Of a stretch of DNA of 64,000 nt, positions 36,171 through 47,556 are shown one piece after another. Position 1 is the first letter of the stretch. Every line of letters begins with the position of its first letter. Source of the DNA: Caenorhabditis elegans (lineage: Eukaryota; Nematoda; Chromadorea; Rhabditida; Rhabditidae); NCBI RefSeq assembly GCF_000002985.6, contig NC_003282.8, positions 16,554,001 through 16,618,000 on the forward strand, written 5' to 3'. Made by a program: the position numbers and the translations under genes. The notes under the pieces are model-generated. The model searched no databases and was not told where the DNA came from. It saw only the letters and a program-made list of their open reading frames with translations.

Positions 36171-39042
36171 AGAATGTGATGTTTTATAAAAGCTCAATAA
36201 AATAGTTTTTTTTCAATTTGAAAATCGCCAAAAAATTTATTTTTTGTTAAGTACAGTCCGTTTTCTTTAATTTGAAATATAACCTTTTAATTATTCCATT
36301 CTCAAAAAAAAGTATTATTATTTTCAAAAGGGAGAAGTCTCATAAAAAACGATAAAACAGTCAAAATTTTCAAAATAGTAGCGAAAATTGTAAAAATATA
36401 AATAAACTTGCACCTGTTTCAATACGTTTTGATGTTGGAAAGAAATGTTATCTATATCAATAACGCTTGTGAACGCATGATTTTTGTGAAATATGTGAAA
36501 CAGATAAATTTTTTTTGCTCTCAATTTTTCTAAACAGTTTTTAGTGAAAAATTAAGCAGTTATGACTATAAGCAAAAGTTAATTTTCAAAACTTTTAATG
36601 TTTCTAGATAGCTTTAAAATTCAAAGTGAATTTATTTAAAGTAGTAGTTTTTGTGAAATTCTCGACATTTATTAATTTTATTGTCAATTTTAATTTTTGT
36701 ACTAAGTTTAAAAATAGTTACTTTAACTTGTAGCTACTCAATGTATCAACGACTGAGATTACGATTAAACTATTGAATGCCTACTTAACACTTTGGCGAA
36801 GCAGTTGAAATTTTTTAAAGTAGAGTAGGCATCAATGAAGGCACAAAAACGCCTGCATGCTAATTTCAAAGGCAACCTATGTTTGCCTGATGCCTACAAC
36901 TGAAACTTCGATTTAATTTTTTGATTTTTTCAGTTTTCAACCTAAAATTTCTGCTACGAACCTTAAGTTGAAAGCCATTTTGACGGCTTTTTTTAAAAAC
37001 AATTTCGAAAAAAAAAATTTTCCAATTTTTTTTATTTTTTCTTGAAAACGACGAAAAAAAAATTGCAATTCAAAAATTTTCAAAATAACCAATTCAAGAA
37101 AAGTGCTGATTCAGGACCAGTAACTTGAAGCTACGGAAAGTTATAACAACTTGACGAAACAGTAAAATTGTTTTTTGAAAATTGTAATAGTTTTAGCTTA
37201 GCTTTTTCCGAACCCAAAAGTATATTCTATTAATATACTTTAATTTTAAAAAAACCTGACTTTGTTAATTTCAAAACTGGAAAATAAGATAATCAACGGA
37301 ACATACATTTTAAAATTTTCCTGTTTTAAATTTGCTATAGTTTTCTGATACAATTTAATTGTAATTCATCTGTTGGTATTCAGAAAGAACACAGGATACC
37401 TATGTAAAATAAATTTAAAAAATAACAGCTTTTAATTGGAAAATGATAAAATTTAAAATTTGAACTGTTCAAATTGTATACGGATTTTCACAGTTTCAAT
37501 GTGTCTATAAATTTGGTTCCTTTCTAGAAAATCGTTATCTTTCACTTGAAGAATGATAAAGTGTTACAAATCAATTGTTTACATACGGTGAACGTGTATT
37601 TGAGAAAAATACAGTTTTCGGGGCAAGTTTCTAGAAAACACTTTTTCGTTGAATTTTAACAACTAAAATAGTTCAAAATTAAAAAAAAAATTTTAAATGC
37701 ATCAAAAAGTAAAGGCAATCTAGCAGCTGAATAATAACATCTGACTATTAAAATCCGATAAAGTATTGGTTAATTTTTTTTTCCAACCTCGATTTTAGCA
37801 ACTGATCTCAACTTATCAAAATCTATCAGTTCGATAACTTTTTTTTTTCAAAAATGTTTTTTTTTCAAATTTCAATTTCAAAAACTTTTATTCTTAGTTA
37901 TAGCAAGTATTTTTTGTTAATAGCAGATCCAAATTTTTAAAGTTTGTAAAACCAAAAAAACATTTTTTTCAGAGAATGTGATGATTTCTATAAGCTCAAT
38001 AAAACAGTTTTTTTTCAATTTGAAAATCGGCGAACAAATTTGTTTTTTGTTAAGTACAGTCCGTTTTCTACAATTTGAAATAAAATATTTTAATTGTTTC
38101 ATTTTTCAGCATTATTATTTTCAAAGAGTAAAAGTCTTATTAAAACACAACAAAATAGTAAAATATTTGCAAGAATTGTAAAAACTTACAAAGCACCCTT
38201 ATCCCGTCTTTCAACTCGGCAGCGGTCATAGAACGTGGACCGCGAAGACCGATGAGTATGTTATTTCGTTTGATGGAATTATTTATGTCGGGATTTAATG
38301 AAATTTTGGAAACTGATTAGAAATGAATTGTTTTATGTGAAAGCAGTGAAACAGATAAAAAATTTTTGAGAAAAAATAGGTAAATACTGAAATACCTATT
38401 GCTCAGTTTTTTATCTGGATTCTTTAAAAAAAATTTTCATTCCGATTTTCAGTGTGTTTTTGTACACCAAATTATGGAGATTTCGTAAGGAATTAACGTA
38501 AAGTTACTAAAGTAAATTTATAACAACTTGATGAAACAGTTGAAATATTCATAAATTTTTTATTGTTCTGGAAAGTACTTTCTATAGAAAACTGGCGGCA
38601 ATATAGAGTTCCTGACAGTTATTACGATTTTCTCATTCGCCATTAACTCAACATACGAAGCACTCTTTCTTCATTTTGATTAACAAAAAAAACAAACTTG
38701 AAACAGTAAAAAATTTTTAATTTCCAAATTTTCAAAAAGTCTGCAGAGAAAAATTCAAAAAGTTGTTGGTTAACTTTAGTATTATCAAAATATTAAAACT
38801 GTCACATCAAATTTGAATCCAGCCAAACCCGCGAAAAACTCCCTCTCAATTTCGGATGCCGAAAATTGGCTCGAATCGAGAGATGAGAAATTCGGGAGAT
38901 GCTGGAATCAAAAAGGACTCCGCCTACTTTCTTTTAGATTTCCGCCGGTCACCGCAAAAATGAAAAGGGTGGGTAATACCTGGCGGCCGACAACCCACGG
39001 GTTTAGCGACTCGTTATGAATAAAGTAAATAAAGCCACACCC
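36171..39042 (+). repeat. Left arm of 5.8 kb near-perfect palindrome
   Basis: Reverse complement of 39065-41988. In the outer two thirds, paired positions add up to about 78160 without drift, so there are almost no indels, and mirrored 61-67-codon open frames give identical peptides. The arm holds 21U cores at 36414 (+), 36496, 38347, 38532 and 38699 (-) plus a variant CGAAACAG at 37155. It also contains an internal direct repeat (36171-36360 resembles 37974-38160). Confidence 0.95.
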
Positions 39043-41746
39043 ATTCAGTTGCTGTGTTTTTGAAGGGTGTGGCTTAATTTATTTAATTCATAACGAGTCG
39101 CGGAACCCGTGGGTTGTCGGCCGCCAGGTATTACCCACCCTTTTTATTTTTGCAGTGACCGGCGGAAATCTAAAAAAAAAGTAGGCGGAGTCCTTTTTGA
39201 TTCCAACATCTCCCGAATTTATCATCTCTCGATTCGAGCCAATTTTCGGCATCCGAAATCGAGAGGGAATTTTTCGCGGGTTTGGCTGGATTCAAATTTG
39301 ATGTGACAGTTTTAATAATTTGATAGTAAAACTTGGTATAAAATTTGAAAACGAAACGCCATTTGGATCCATATTTGCTGAAAATGTTCCACATTAATCA
39401 TGTCGATGAAACATTTGCTTGTTTTTTGAAAATTTGGAAATTAAAAATTTTTTACTGTTCAAGTTTGTTTTTTTTGTTAATCAAAATGAAGAAAGAGTGC
39501 TTCGTATGTTGAGTTAATGGCGAATGAGAAAATCGTAATAACTGTCAGGAACTCTATATTGCCGCCAGTTTTCTATAGAAAGTACTTTCCAGAACAATAA
39601 AAAATTTATGAATATTTCAACTGTTTCATCAAGTTGTTATAAATTTACTTTAGTAACTTTACGTTAATTCCTTACGAAATCTCCATAATTTGGTGTACAA
39701 AAACACACTGAAAATCGGAATGAAAATTTTTTTTAAAGAATCCAGATAAAAAACTGAGCAATAGGTATTTCAGTATTTACCTATTTTTTCTCAAAAATTT
39801 TTTATCTGTTTCACTGCTTTCACATAAAACAATTCATTTCTAATCAGTTTCCAAAATTTCATTAAATCCCGACATAAATAATTCCATCAAACGAAATAAC
39901 ATACTCATCGGTCTTCGCGGTCCACGTTCTATGACCGCTGCCGAGTTGAAAGACGGGATAAGGGTGCTTTGTAAGTTTTTACAATTCTTGCAAATATTTT
40001 ACTATTTTGTTGTGTTTTAATAAGACTTTTACTCTTTGAAAATAATAATGCTGAAAAATGAAACAATTAAAATATTTTATTTCAAATTGTAGAAAACGGA
40101 CTGTACTTAACAAAAAACAAATTTGTTCGCCGATTTTCAAATTGAAAAAAAACTGTTTTATTGAGCTTATAGAAATCATCACATTCTCTGAAAAAAATGT
40201 TTTTTTGGTTTTACAAACTTTAAAAATTTGGATCTGCTATTAACAAAAAATACTTGCTATAACTAAGAATAAAAGTTTTTGAAATTGAAATTTGAAAAAA
40301 AAACATTTTTGAAAAAAAAAAGTTATCGAACTGATAGATTTTGATAAGTTGAGATCAGTTGCTAAAATCGAGGTTGGAAAAAAAAATTAACCAATACTTT
40401 ATCGGATTTTAATAGTCAGATGTTATTATTCAGCTGCTAGATTGCCTTTACTTTTTGATGCATTTAAAATTTTTTTTTTAATTTTGAACTATTTTAGTTG
40501 TTAAAATTCAACGAAAAAGTGTTTTCTAGAAACTTGCCCCGAAAACTGTATTTTTCTCAAATACACGTTCACCGTATGTAAACAATTGATTTGTAACACT
40601 TTATCATTCTTCAAGTGAAAGATAACGATTTTCTAGAAAGGAACCAAATTTATAGACACATTGAAACTGTGAAAATCCGTATACAATTTGAACAGTTCAA
40701 ATTTTAAATTTTATCATTTTCCAATTAAAAGCTGTTATTTTTTAAATTTATTTTACATAGGTATCCTGTGTTCTTTCTGAATACCAACAGATGAATTACA
40801 ATTAAATTGTATCAGAAAACTATAGCAAATTTAAAACAGGAAAATTTTAAAATGTATGTTCCGTTGATTATCTTATTTTCCAGTTTTGAAATTAACAAAG
40901 TCAGGTTTTTTTAAAATTAAAGTATATTAATAGAATATACTTTTGGGTTCGGAAAAAGCTAAGCTAAAACTATTACAATTTTCAAAAAACAATTTTACTG
41001 TTTCGTCAAGTTGTTATAACTTTCCGTAGCTTCAAGTTACTGGTCCTGAATCAGCACTTTTCTTGAATTGGTTATTTTGAAAATTTTTGAATTGCAATTT
41101 TTTTTTCGTCGTTTTCAAGAAAAAATAAAAAAAATTGGAAAATTTTTTTTTTCGAAATTGTTTTTAAAAAAAGCCGTCAAAATGGCTTTCAACTTAAGGT
41201 TCGTAGCAGAAATTTTAGGTTGAAAACTGAAAAAATCAAAAAATTAAATCGAAGTTTCAGTTGTAGGCATCAGGCAAACATAGGTTGCCTTTGAAATTAG
41301 CATGCAGGCGTTTTTGTGCCTTCATTGATGCCTACTCTACTTTAAAAAATTTCAACTGCTTCGCCAAAGTGTTAAGTAGGCATTCAATAGTTTAATCGTA
41401 ATCTCAGTCGTTGATACATTGAGTAGCTACAAGTTAAAGTAACTATTTTTAAACTTAGTACAAAAATTAAAATTGACAATAAAATTAATAAATGTCGAGA
41501 ATTTCACAAAAACTACTACTTTAAATAAATTCACTTTGAATTTTAAAGCTATCTAGAAACATTAAAAGTTTTGAAAATTAACTTTTGCTTATAGTCATAA
41601 CTGCTTAATTTTTCACTAAAAACTGTTTAGAAAAATTGAGAGCAAAAAAAATTTATCTGTTTCACATATTTCACAAAAATCATGCGTTCACAAGCGTTAT
41701 TGATATAGATAACATTTCTTTCCAACATCAAAACGTATTGAAACAG
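36414..41746. promoter_or_regulatory. 21U-RNA promoter motifs in the palindrome (9 cores)
   Basis: + strand: 36414, 39621, 39806, 41657. - strand: 36496, 38347, 38532, 38699, 41739. Four are mirror pairs (36414/41739, 36496/41657, 38347/39806, 38532/39621). 38699 has no exact partner because its mirror is CTGTTCA. Mirror pairs should give identical 21U-RNAs from opposite strands. Confidence 0.85.
38801..39307. mobile_element. Foldback element at the palindrome centre
   Basis: Ends GTCACATCAAATTTGAATCC and its complement. Arms pair with scattered mismatches up to a loop of about 22 nt at 39043-39064. Higher GC than its surroundings. Its arms are more diverged than the outer palindrome, so it is an older inverted-repeat element. 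It may have seeded the larger inversion-duplication. Confidence 0.7.
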
Positions 41747-41988
41747 GTACAAGTTTATTTATATTTTTACAATTTTCGCTACTATTTTGAAAATTTTGAC
41801 TGTTTTATCGTTTTTTATGAGACTTCTCCCTTTTGAAAATAATAATACTTTTTTTTGAGAATGGAATAATTAAAAGGTTATATTTCAAATTAAAGAAAAC
41901 GGACTGTACTTAACAAAAAATAAATTTTTTGGCGATTTTCAAATTGAAAAAAACTGTTTTATTGAGCTTTTATAAAACATCACATTCT
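39065..41988 (-). repeat. Right arm of 5.8 kb near-perfect palindrome
   Basis: Mirror of the left arm. Matching 21U cores are at 39621, 39806 and 41657 (+) and 41739 (-). The mirror of core 38699 has lost a T (CTGTTCA at 39455). The arms differ mainly near the centre, where 38706-38800 and 39308-39454 have little similarity. Near identity implies a recent origin or ongoing gene conversion. Confidence 0.95.
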
Positions 41989-42183
41989 CTTGTTACAGTA
42001 ATCTAACAAAGGTTTGTTTAAAAATTCTGATTTTGTGAATTAAAAAAACATTTTTTTTGTGAAATAACAAAGCAACAAGTGGAAATTTTTGTCCGAATGA
42101 ATAAGTACTTATTTTAAAAATAAATTGTTATAAAAACTCAATAAAACAGAACAAATGTTTCTCAAATTTGAAAATCTGTCAAA

Positions 42184-42422
42184 ACACGGAATTCTGGCTT
42201 TCCTCATCAATCGAAATGGCAGAGTTTGCCGAACTTGGCCAGTTTGGGTCGGAGAGATTTTGTGTAGATTTACGGCGCGTTGCGTGTCGCGTTGCGGCTC
42301 GTTTTTGTTGTAAAACTGATATATTTGTCCGTGTGGAGTGCACAAAACTTTTCCACGCGTTGTCCGGCAGGCGATTGTAAATGGAGCGCGAAAATTCAAT
42401 GAGGAAGGCCAGAACCCCGTGT
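42184..42422. mobile_element. Foldback MITE with GC-rich core
   Basis: Terminal inverted repeats of about 25 bp (ACACGGAATTCTGGCTTTCC against CACGGGGTTCTGGCCTTCCT on the other strand) enclose a GC-rich core with TTTACGGCGCGTTGCGTGTC. I recall this core type as a common worm repeat. It lies just outside the 5.8 kb palindrome. Confidence 0.55.
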
Positions 42423-42959
42423 GAAAAGTTTCAACACTATTAATTCGAATTTTCTAAAATATTTATCAGATGGTTTCTCGTTTATTTTTAAAACAAATAT
42501 TTTTGTAAAGAAAACAATTGTTCAGTAAAAAACGAGTACAGAAAAGAACAAAGTGAAACAGTCGTGGGTATTTTATATAAAACCGAAAATTCAAAAAAAA
42601 AACCTTTTCGAAAAGTACCACATTTACTATCTCCTGTTTAAATTCGGACAATTTAACATTACGAGAACACTTCAAAAATCCAAAATAGTTACTGTTTCAA
42701 AGTGTTCATGAATTTATGGATACATGAGCCAAACTAGAAATTCTAGGAATATGCTTCAAGTTAAACAAATAAAATTTGATTTTCGGGAGATAGTTTTGGC
42801 TTAAGCTCAGCTTTTGCAAAAATAAGAGAAAAGAAATTTGAAACAAAGCTAGAGTTAGAGTTTTTTATTTTATGAAAAACTTCAAGTCAGTACCTCTGCA
42901 GTATCATCATTGCTGAAAACTGTTACATGTGAAACTTTTTTTTTGCTACTTTCATTTCC

Positions 42960-43198
42960 AATGGTCCCACCCAAAATTGCTGCTCAATGTAGCGATGGTA
43001 AAAATTGCGATTCCTGGAAAAAATCTACTGTTTCAGTAATGAGATAAAGCGACAGGTAAAAGGGAATTTAATTGGTGCAGAATAGCTGATCCCAAAAATA
43101 TTTTACAGTTTCTGATATTCAAAAATAACATTTATACCTGCAAATGCAATATTTCGGTTTGATTCAGTCTCCGCTGTCACCTTTTTTGGATCCTTCAT
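42960..43198 (-). pseudogene. Collagen 5' exons, truncated copy 5.6 kb from the gene
   Basis: Exon 1 (43198-43138) is intact in form: MKDPKKVTAETESNRNIAFAG with a GTATAA donor, 61 nt as in the intact gene. Exon 2 starts at 43013 (GIAIFTIATL) but leaves the collagen sequence after about 10 codons. The intron keeps the antisense 21U core CTGTTTCA (43028-43035) followed by nearly the same bases as in the intact gene. It lies upstream of a block that also copies the DNA 5' of the intact collagen, so it is a segmental duplicate. Confidence 0.85.
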
Positions 43199-44944
43199 CT
43201 GAAATTGTTTTTCTAGAATGAATTTGAAATTGATTTTTCGAAGCTTCAAGAATTTGAATTACATTTCCGAAATTCTTAAGAAAAATCTGTTTTGCATACG
43301 TTTCAAAATAAATCTTTTTTGAATGAGTTCAGTGTGGATTCGATAGGTTGAACCTTTTCAAATTCGATTCGGCTTTTTTTTCTGAAATTTCAAAAATGGG
43401 GTTACTATGCAATGTTTTTATTTTCCAACAAAAAATGTTTCACATAGGTTTCAAAATCGTTTTTAATTTTAGGAAATTAAAGAAGGGGTTTTCTAAATAT
43501 ACTTTTTTGTTTCAATATATTCGAATAATAATTATTAATTTATAATTTTCCGAAATTTTTTTCTCTTTACTGCAATCAAATAAAAAATTATTTTTTACAT
43601 TTTTGAAACTTTTTTAAAAATCTTCAAATCAATTACTAGTTAAACTTTAATTAGGTAATTTTCAAAACCAGCAAAATTTGAAGAAATTTACGAGAAACAC
43701 AAGGAGAACAATTATCCGATTGCAGTATAAAATTTAGTAGAACACTATATGGAAACTTTGACAGTAATATTTTGCCACAACATACATATTTTTATTACAG
43801 CTTAAAAACATTTTAAGTAAGAAGAATTTTTTTAAATTCTAATTTTTCATATTTAGACAACCGGAAATTCGCAGGAATAAAAGTTTGAAAATAACTTACA
43901 CTACATGCAAATTTTGAAACAGATTTTTTTTTGGTTAGAATATGAAAATCATAGTTAAATTCTAATTTTTTAAAAGATTTATATTTCTAAAATGGAATGG
44001 TTTACGAATTTTTCAAAACATATTATGATTTTATTAGGACTTTCATTAAAAATAAAATCTGTTTTACATAGGTTTCAATTCCATTTCTAACTCTAATAAG
44101 GTAGTTCTACTCCATTCTTGATTCGTATTTTTTTAATATATTCGGGAAAATAATTACTATTTATAAATTTTCAGAAAAGTTCCATTTTTCCTTTTTTCAT
44201 CAAATAAAAAGTTATAATACAAAAAAGTTGCATACATTTTGAAACGTGTTGTTTGTTTCGAAAGCTAATAGAACTCGAGAACAAACTAACTATATCGAAG
44301 CTTTGAAACAGTGATACTGTGCAACTTCAATAAAAAACTTTTGTTGAAGTTTTTTTTTTTTTGATTTTGAATAAGGACAATGAATTTTAATTCTAGTTTC
44401 TCCCTATTTGAAATTTTGAAGTTTTTTGTATATATTCTTTTCTATTTCTGATCAAATAATTTAACAATTTTGACCAATCTAAGTGAAGAAATCAAAATTT
44501 GAAAAAAAAAAGCTACATGCAAATTTTTAAACATAATTGGAGTAGGGAAATCCTTTTTTTTTATATTTCTGAAATTTAATGTTTTACAAATGGTTCAAAA
44601 TTTTTATTTTTAATTTTTAATTTTTAAATAAAATCTGTTTCACATATGTTTCAATATTGTTTTTAGTTTTAAGAAATTAATGTTGAAAGAATTCATGACT
44701 GACATTCATTTTTAAATAATTCGGAAGAAATTTTGATGCTGTTTATAACTGGAATTTGTTCCATTGAAAATGGATTTTCTTGCTATAGTTTGAAAAATTT
44801 GAATGTTTCTTTGAAAAAACATATAAAAAAGTCTCTTTCATAAAAGTTTTAATATTGGTCAAAGTTTGTCATTGAATTCATCATTGAATTGTCTTTCTAC
44901 AGCAGTTTTTAAAAAACTTTTGAACTTTGTAAATTTAGAAAAAT

Positions 44945-45200
44945 TGTCAAAGATTCATTCCGTGATTATTTTCATTCCGTGATTATTTTCATTCCGTGAT
45001 TATTTTCACTCGGGAATCGCTCGCCCACTATGGGGGAGTCTACGCAAGGACAACGGAAGGACAAGGACAACATTCTAATGGAATGGAAACGATTGCCCGA
45101 CTGCACCAATTCTAGTTCAAGCGAACAATGCTAACTTTTGTATTCTGTATTCCTTCACGTCTCCCAGCGAGCGTAATAAATTATTATTATTATTATTATA
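44945..45200 (+). mobile_element. Possible LINE 3' fragment with (TTA)n tail
   Basis: Begins with three near-perfect direct copies of a 17-bp unit (ATTCCGTGATTATTTTC, 44955-45007). A higher-complexity stretch of about 170 bp follows, ending AATAAATTATTATTATTATT. A unique 3' region ending in a simple trinucleotide tail suggests a truncated non-LTR retrotransposon or SINE, but no reverse transcriptase sequence is present. Confidence 0.35.
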
Positions 45201-47556
45201 AACTGAAAATTAGATTTAAAGATGAGTATTCAATTTTTGCACACTAATGGAAACATCAGTTTTTTCAAAAAGAAATCATAGTTTTGAAACAGTATTTTTT
45301 TTAATGTTGTGATAATTTTTTTCTTGAAACAATTTCAAATTATTACAAAATTGAAATCATCAAATATCTCATTTTTAAAAAATATTTCTGAAACAGTAAA
45401 AAATTCTCAACTTTACCTAAATTCTTTTATGCCTTCCAAAAATGTGCGAAACTTGCGTTTTCAGCAAAGTTATCGATTTTTTGGAAACAGTTTTGAATTA
45501 TGTTTTGGAAAATGTGCAATTCGAAGATAGCAGTAATGTGAAATTACCAAAAAAGTGTTCGTTAACTTTAATAAATTCGGTATAAAACGTTGAAAATAAT
45601 AATATTTAACATTCTATATAAATCATCTCGCTGAAACATTTTCTATTTTTTAGGAACATTGGAAAAAAGGGCAATGATTACTCAACTATAAGAGAGCGTT
45701 GTTATAAAACACGCAATGAACCAGTAGATTTTTTTTTGAAAAACAATTTTTGCCAGTGATTTTAAAAATCAAAATCCAACTCACAGAAAAATAATTAATT
45801 TACTTTTTACTACTTATTTTACTAATAAACTCAGACTTGAGGAAAATAATTTCAGACTAGTGTCAGAGTATAATTTTTAACTGAAAAATGATTTAAATTT
45901 ATTGAAAATTGTCACTGTGATTTTTTTTTCATGCGGCTATTCCAAAGTGAATAATTTTTAGTTTTTCATCAATAGTTATTAGCAAGCTGAAACAGTGACA
46001 AATTTTGGAATCTACTTATTTCTAAAATTTAAGGTACATGCTGAAAAAATGATTCATTTCGAAAAGTTATCAAAAAGTTTAACGAAAATGGGAATTTTAA
46101 GCTAATTTTCATTTTAAAAGGATATGCACTATTTTTCAGAAAAAAAAGAGTTCAGAAAAGAAAACAAAGTGAAACAGTCGTTGGTATTTTTTCTAAAACA
46201 TGAAATTGAAAAAAACTGATCGTACTCTTGAACTGTTACTTTTACTATCTCCTATTTAAATAGCTACAATGAAACATTACGAGAACACTTAAAATAATCC
46301 GAATTAATTACTGTTTCAAAATATTCATGAATTTATGGATCTATTTTCAAATCATTTCAAAGCGTTAATAAAAAAAAGAAATAAAATATTTAAAGTTGAA
46401 CAAACAGGGTAACAAAACGTTTCCTGAAAATATAGATCTGTTAAATGAAAAGTGTGAAACATTTTTTTTTCTTCATTTTTCTGGAAAGACAACTGTGTTT
46501 TTAGAGGTGAATTTGACTTATGAAGATTTTCATTTCAAAGCGTTAATAAAAGAAAGAAATAAAATATTTAAAGTTGACAACAAAAAAAGCTGGAAGTTTC
46601 CTGAAAATATAGACCTATTAAATAAAAAATGTGAAACAATTGAAAAAAAAATACTGTTTCAAAAGTTTGATTTCTCCAAAGCGAAATATATGTGAAACTA
46701 ATGTTTCGAATGTTTGAAACAGGTGAACACATTTTTTATTGACGCAATTATAGTTTTCACAGAAATTTGAATTTCGTTAGTTTTTTCCCGATTTTAAATA
46801 AAAAATATCATTAACTTTTTATTTGAATTATTTTCCAGATAACATGGCCCAAATTATGCGTCCAAGAAAAAATGTTTTCAAACATAAAACACAATTCCAA
46901 AATGGATTCTTGTGATCTGTCTTGCATAAACTTAGCGTCTGTTTCAAAATTTCGATTTCTTCAAAGCGAAATATATGTGAAACTTATGTTTTGGGTGTTA
47001 ACATGAAAATGATATAAAATTGAATTGTTTTAGGAATTTTATCCATTTTCAATTTTTTTTTTCGAAAATTAAAAACCAGCATTTTTGATTAGTTGTACAC
47101 CGAAACACGTGGAAAATAGTTGAACATGACTTGCTACGAAGATCCAAAAATAGATTTTGTGACGCTTTTTCGAAATAAAAACTTTCAAAACCCTTGTAAT
47201 CACAAAAACGTTTTTTTAAAAAGGAGTTACTTTATCATTTTTAATTCTCTCCTGTTGGAACTAGACAATTAGATTAAAAATCCATTTAACATCTAAATGA
47301 AACAGTTCCTAATTGGAAATAATGCAATATTTGTATTTAATTTTGTCTAAAATATTCTGTTCTCTTCAAAGTGTAACTGTTTCTCTAATTTTTAATGTTT
47401 GCTAATATCCGAGCGTTGTGAGAGAAATAGAGTGGTCGGATGAAAACTTGGTGAAACAGTATAAAATTAATTGAAAAATGCCTTCAAAAATTCACTTCAT
47501 ACAAATAAGACACGAAGAAACTATACAAAAAAGTGAACAACTCCCAGAGCTTCCAT

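Larger units (their letters stand above)
42540..46345 (+). repeat. Segmental duplicate of collagen surroundings, first block
   Basis: Contains the truncated collagen exons and DNA like that upstream of the intact gene. A divergent core pair 42554 (-)/42692 (+) recurs as 46170 (-)/46311 (+) with shared 'tttactatctcct' between. 44635, 45285 and 45389 resemble 49676, 50407 and 50536 in sequence and order. Confidence 0.75.
42554..47459. promoter_or_regulatory. 21U-RNA promoter motifs, block 6 (16 cores)
   Basis: + strand: 42692, 43028, 44635, 46311, 46654, 46939. - strand: 42554, 43915, 44304, 45285, 45389, 45988, 46170, 46715, 47298, 47452. The last two lie just downstream of the collagen stop. 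No intact gene between 43200 and 47556. Confidence 0.84.

Noticed and set aside
36324-41836. Identical 61-67-codon frames in both palindrome arms
   Set aside because: Identity reflects the palindrome, not protein constraint; composition is that of A/T-tract DNA and there are no splice or start contexts.
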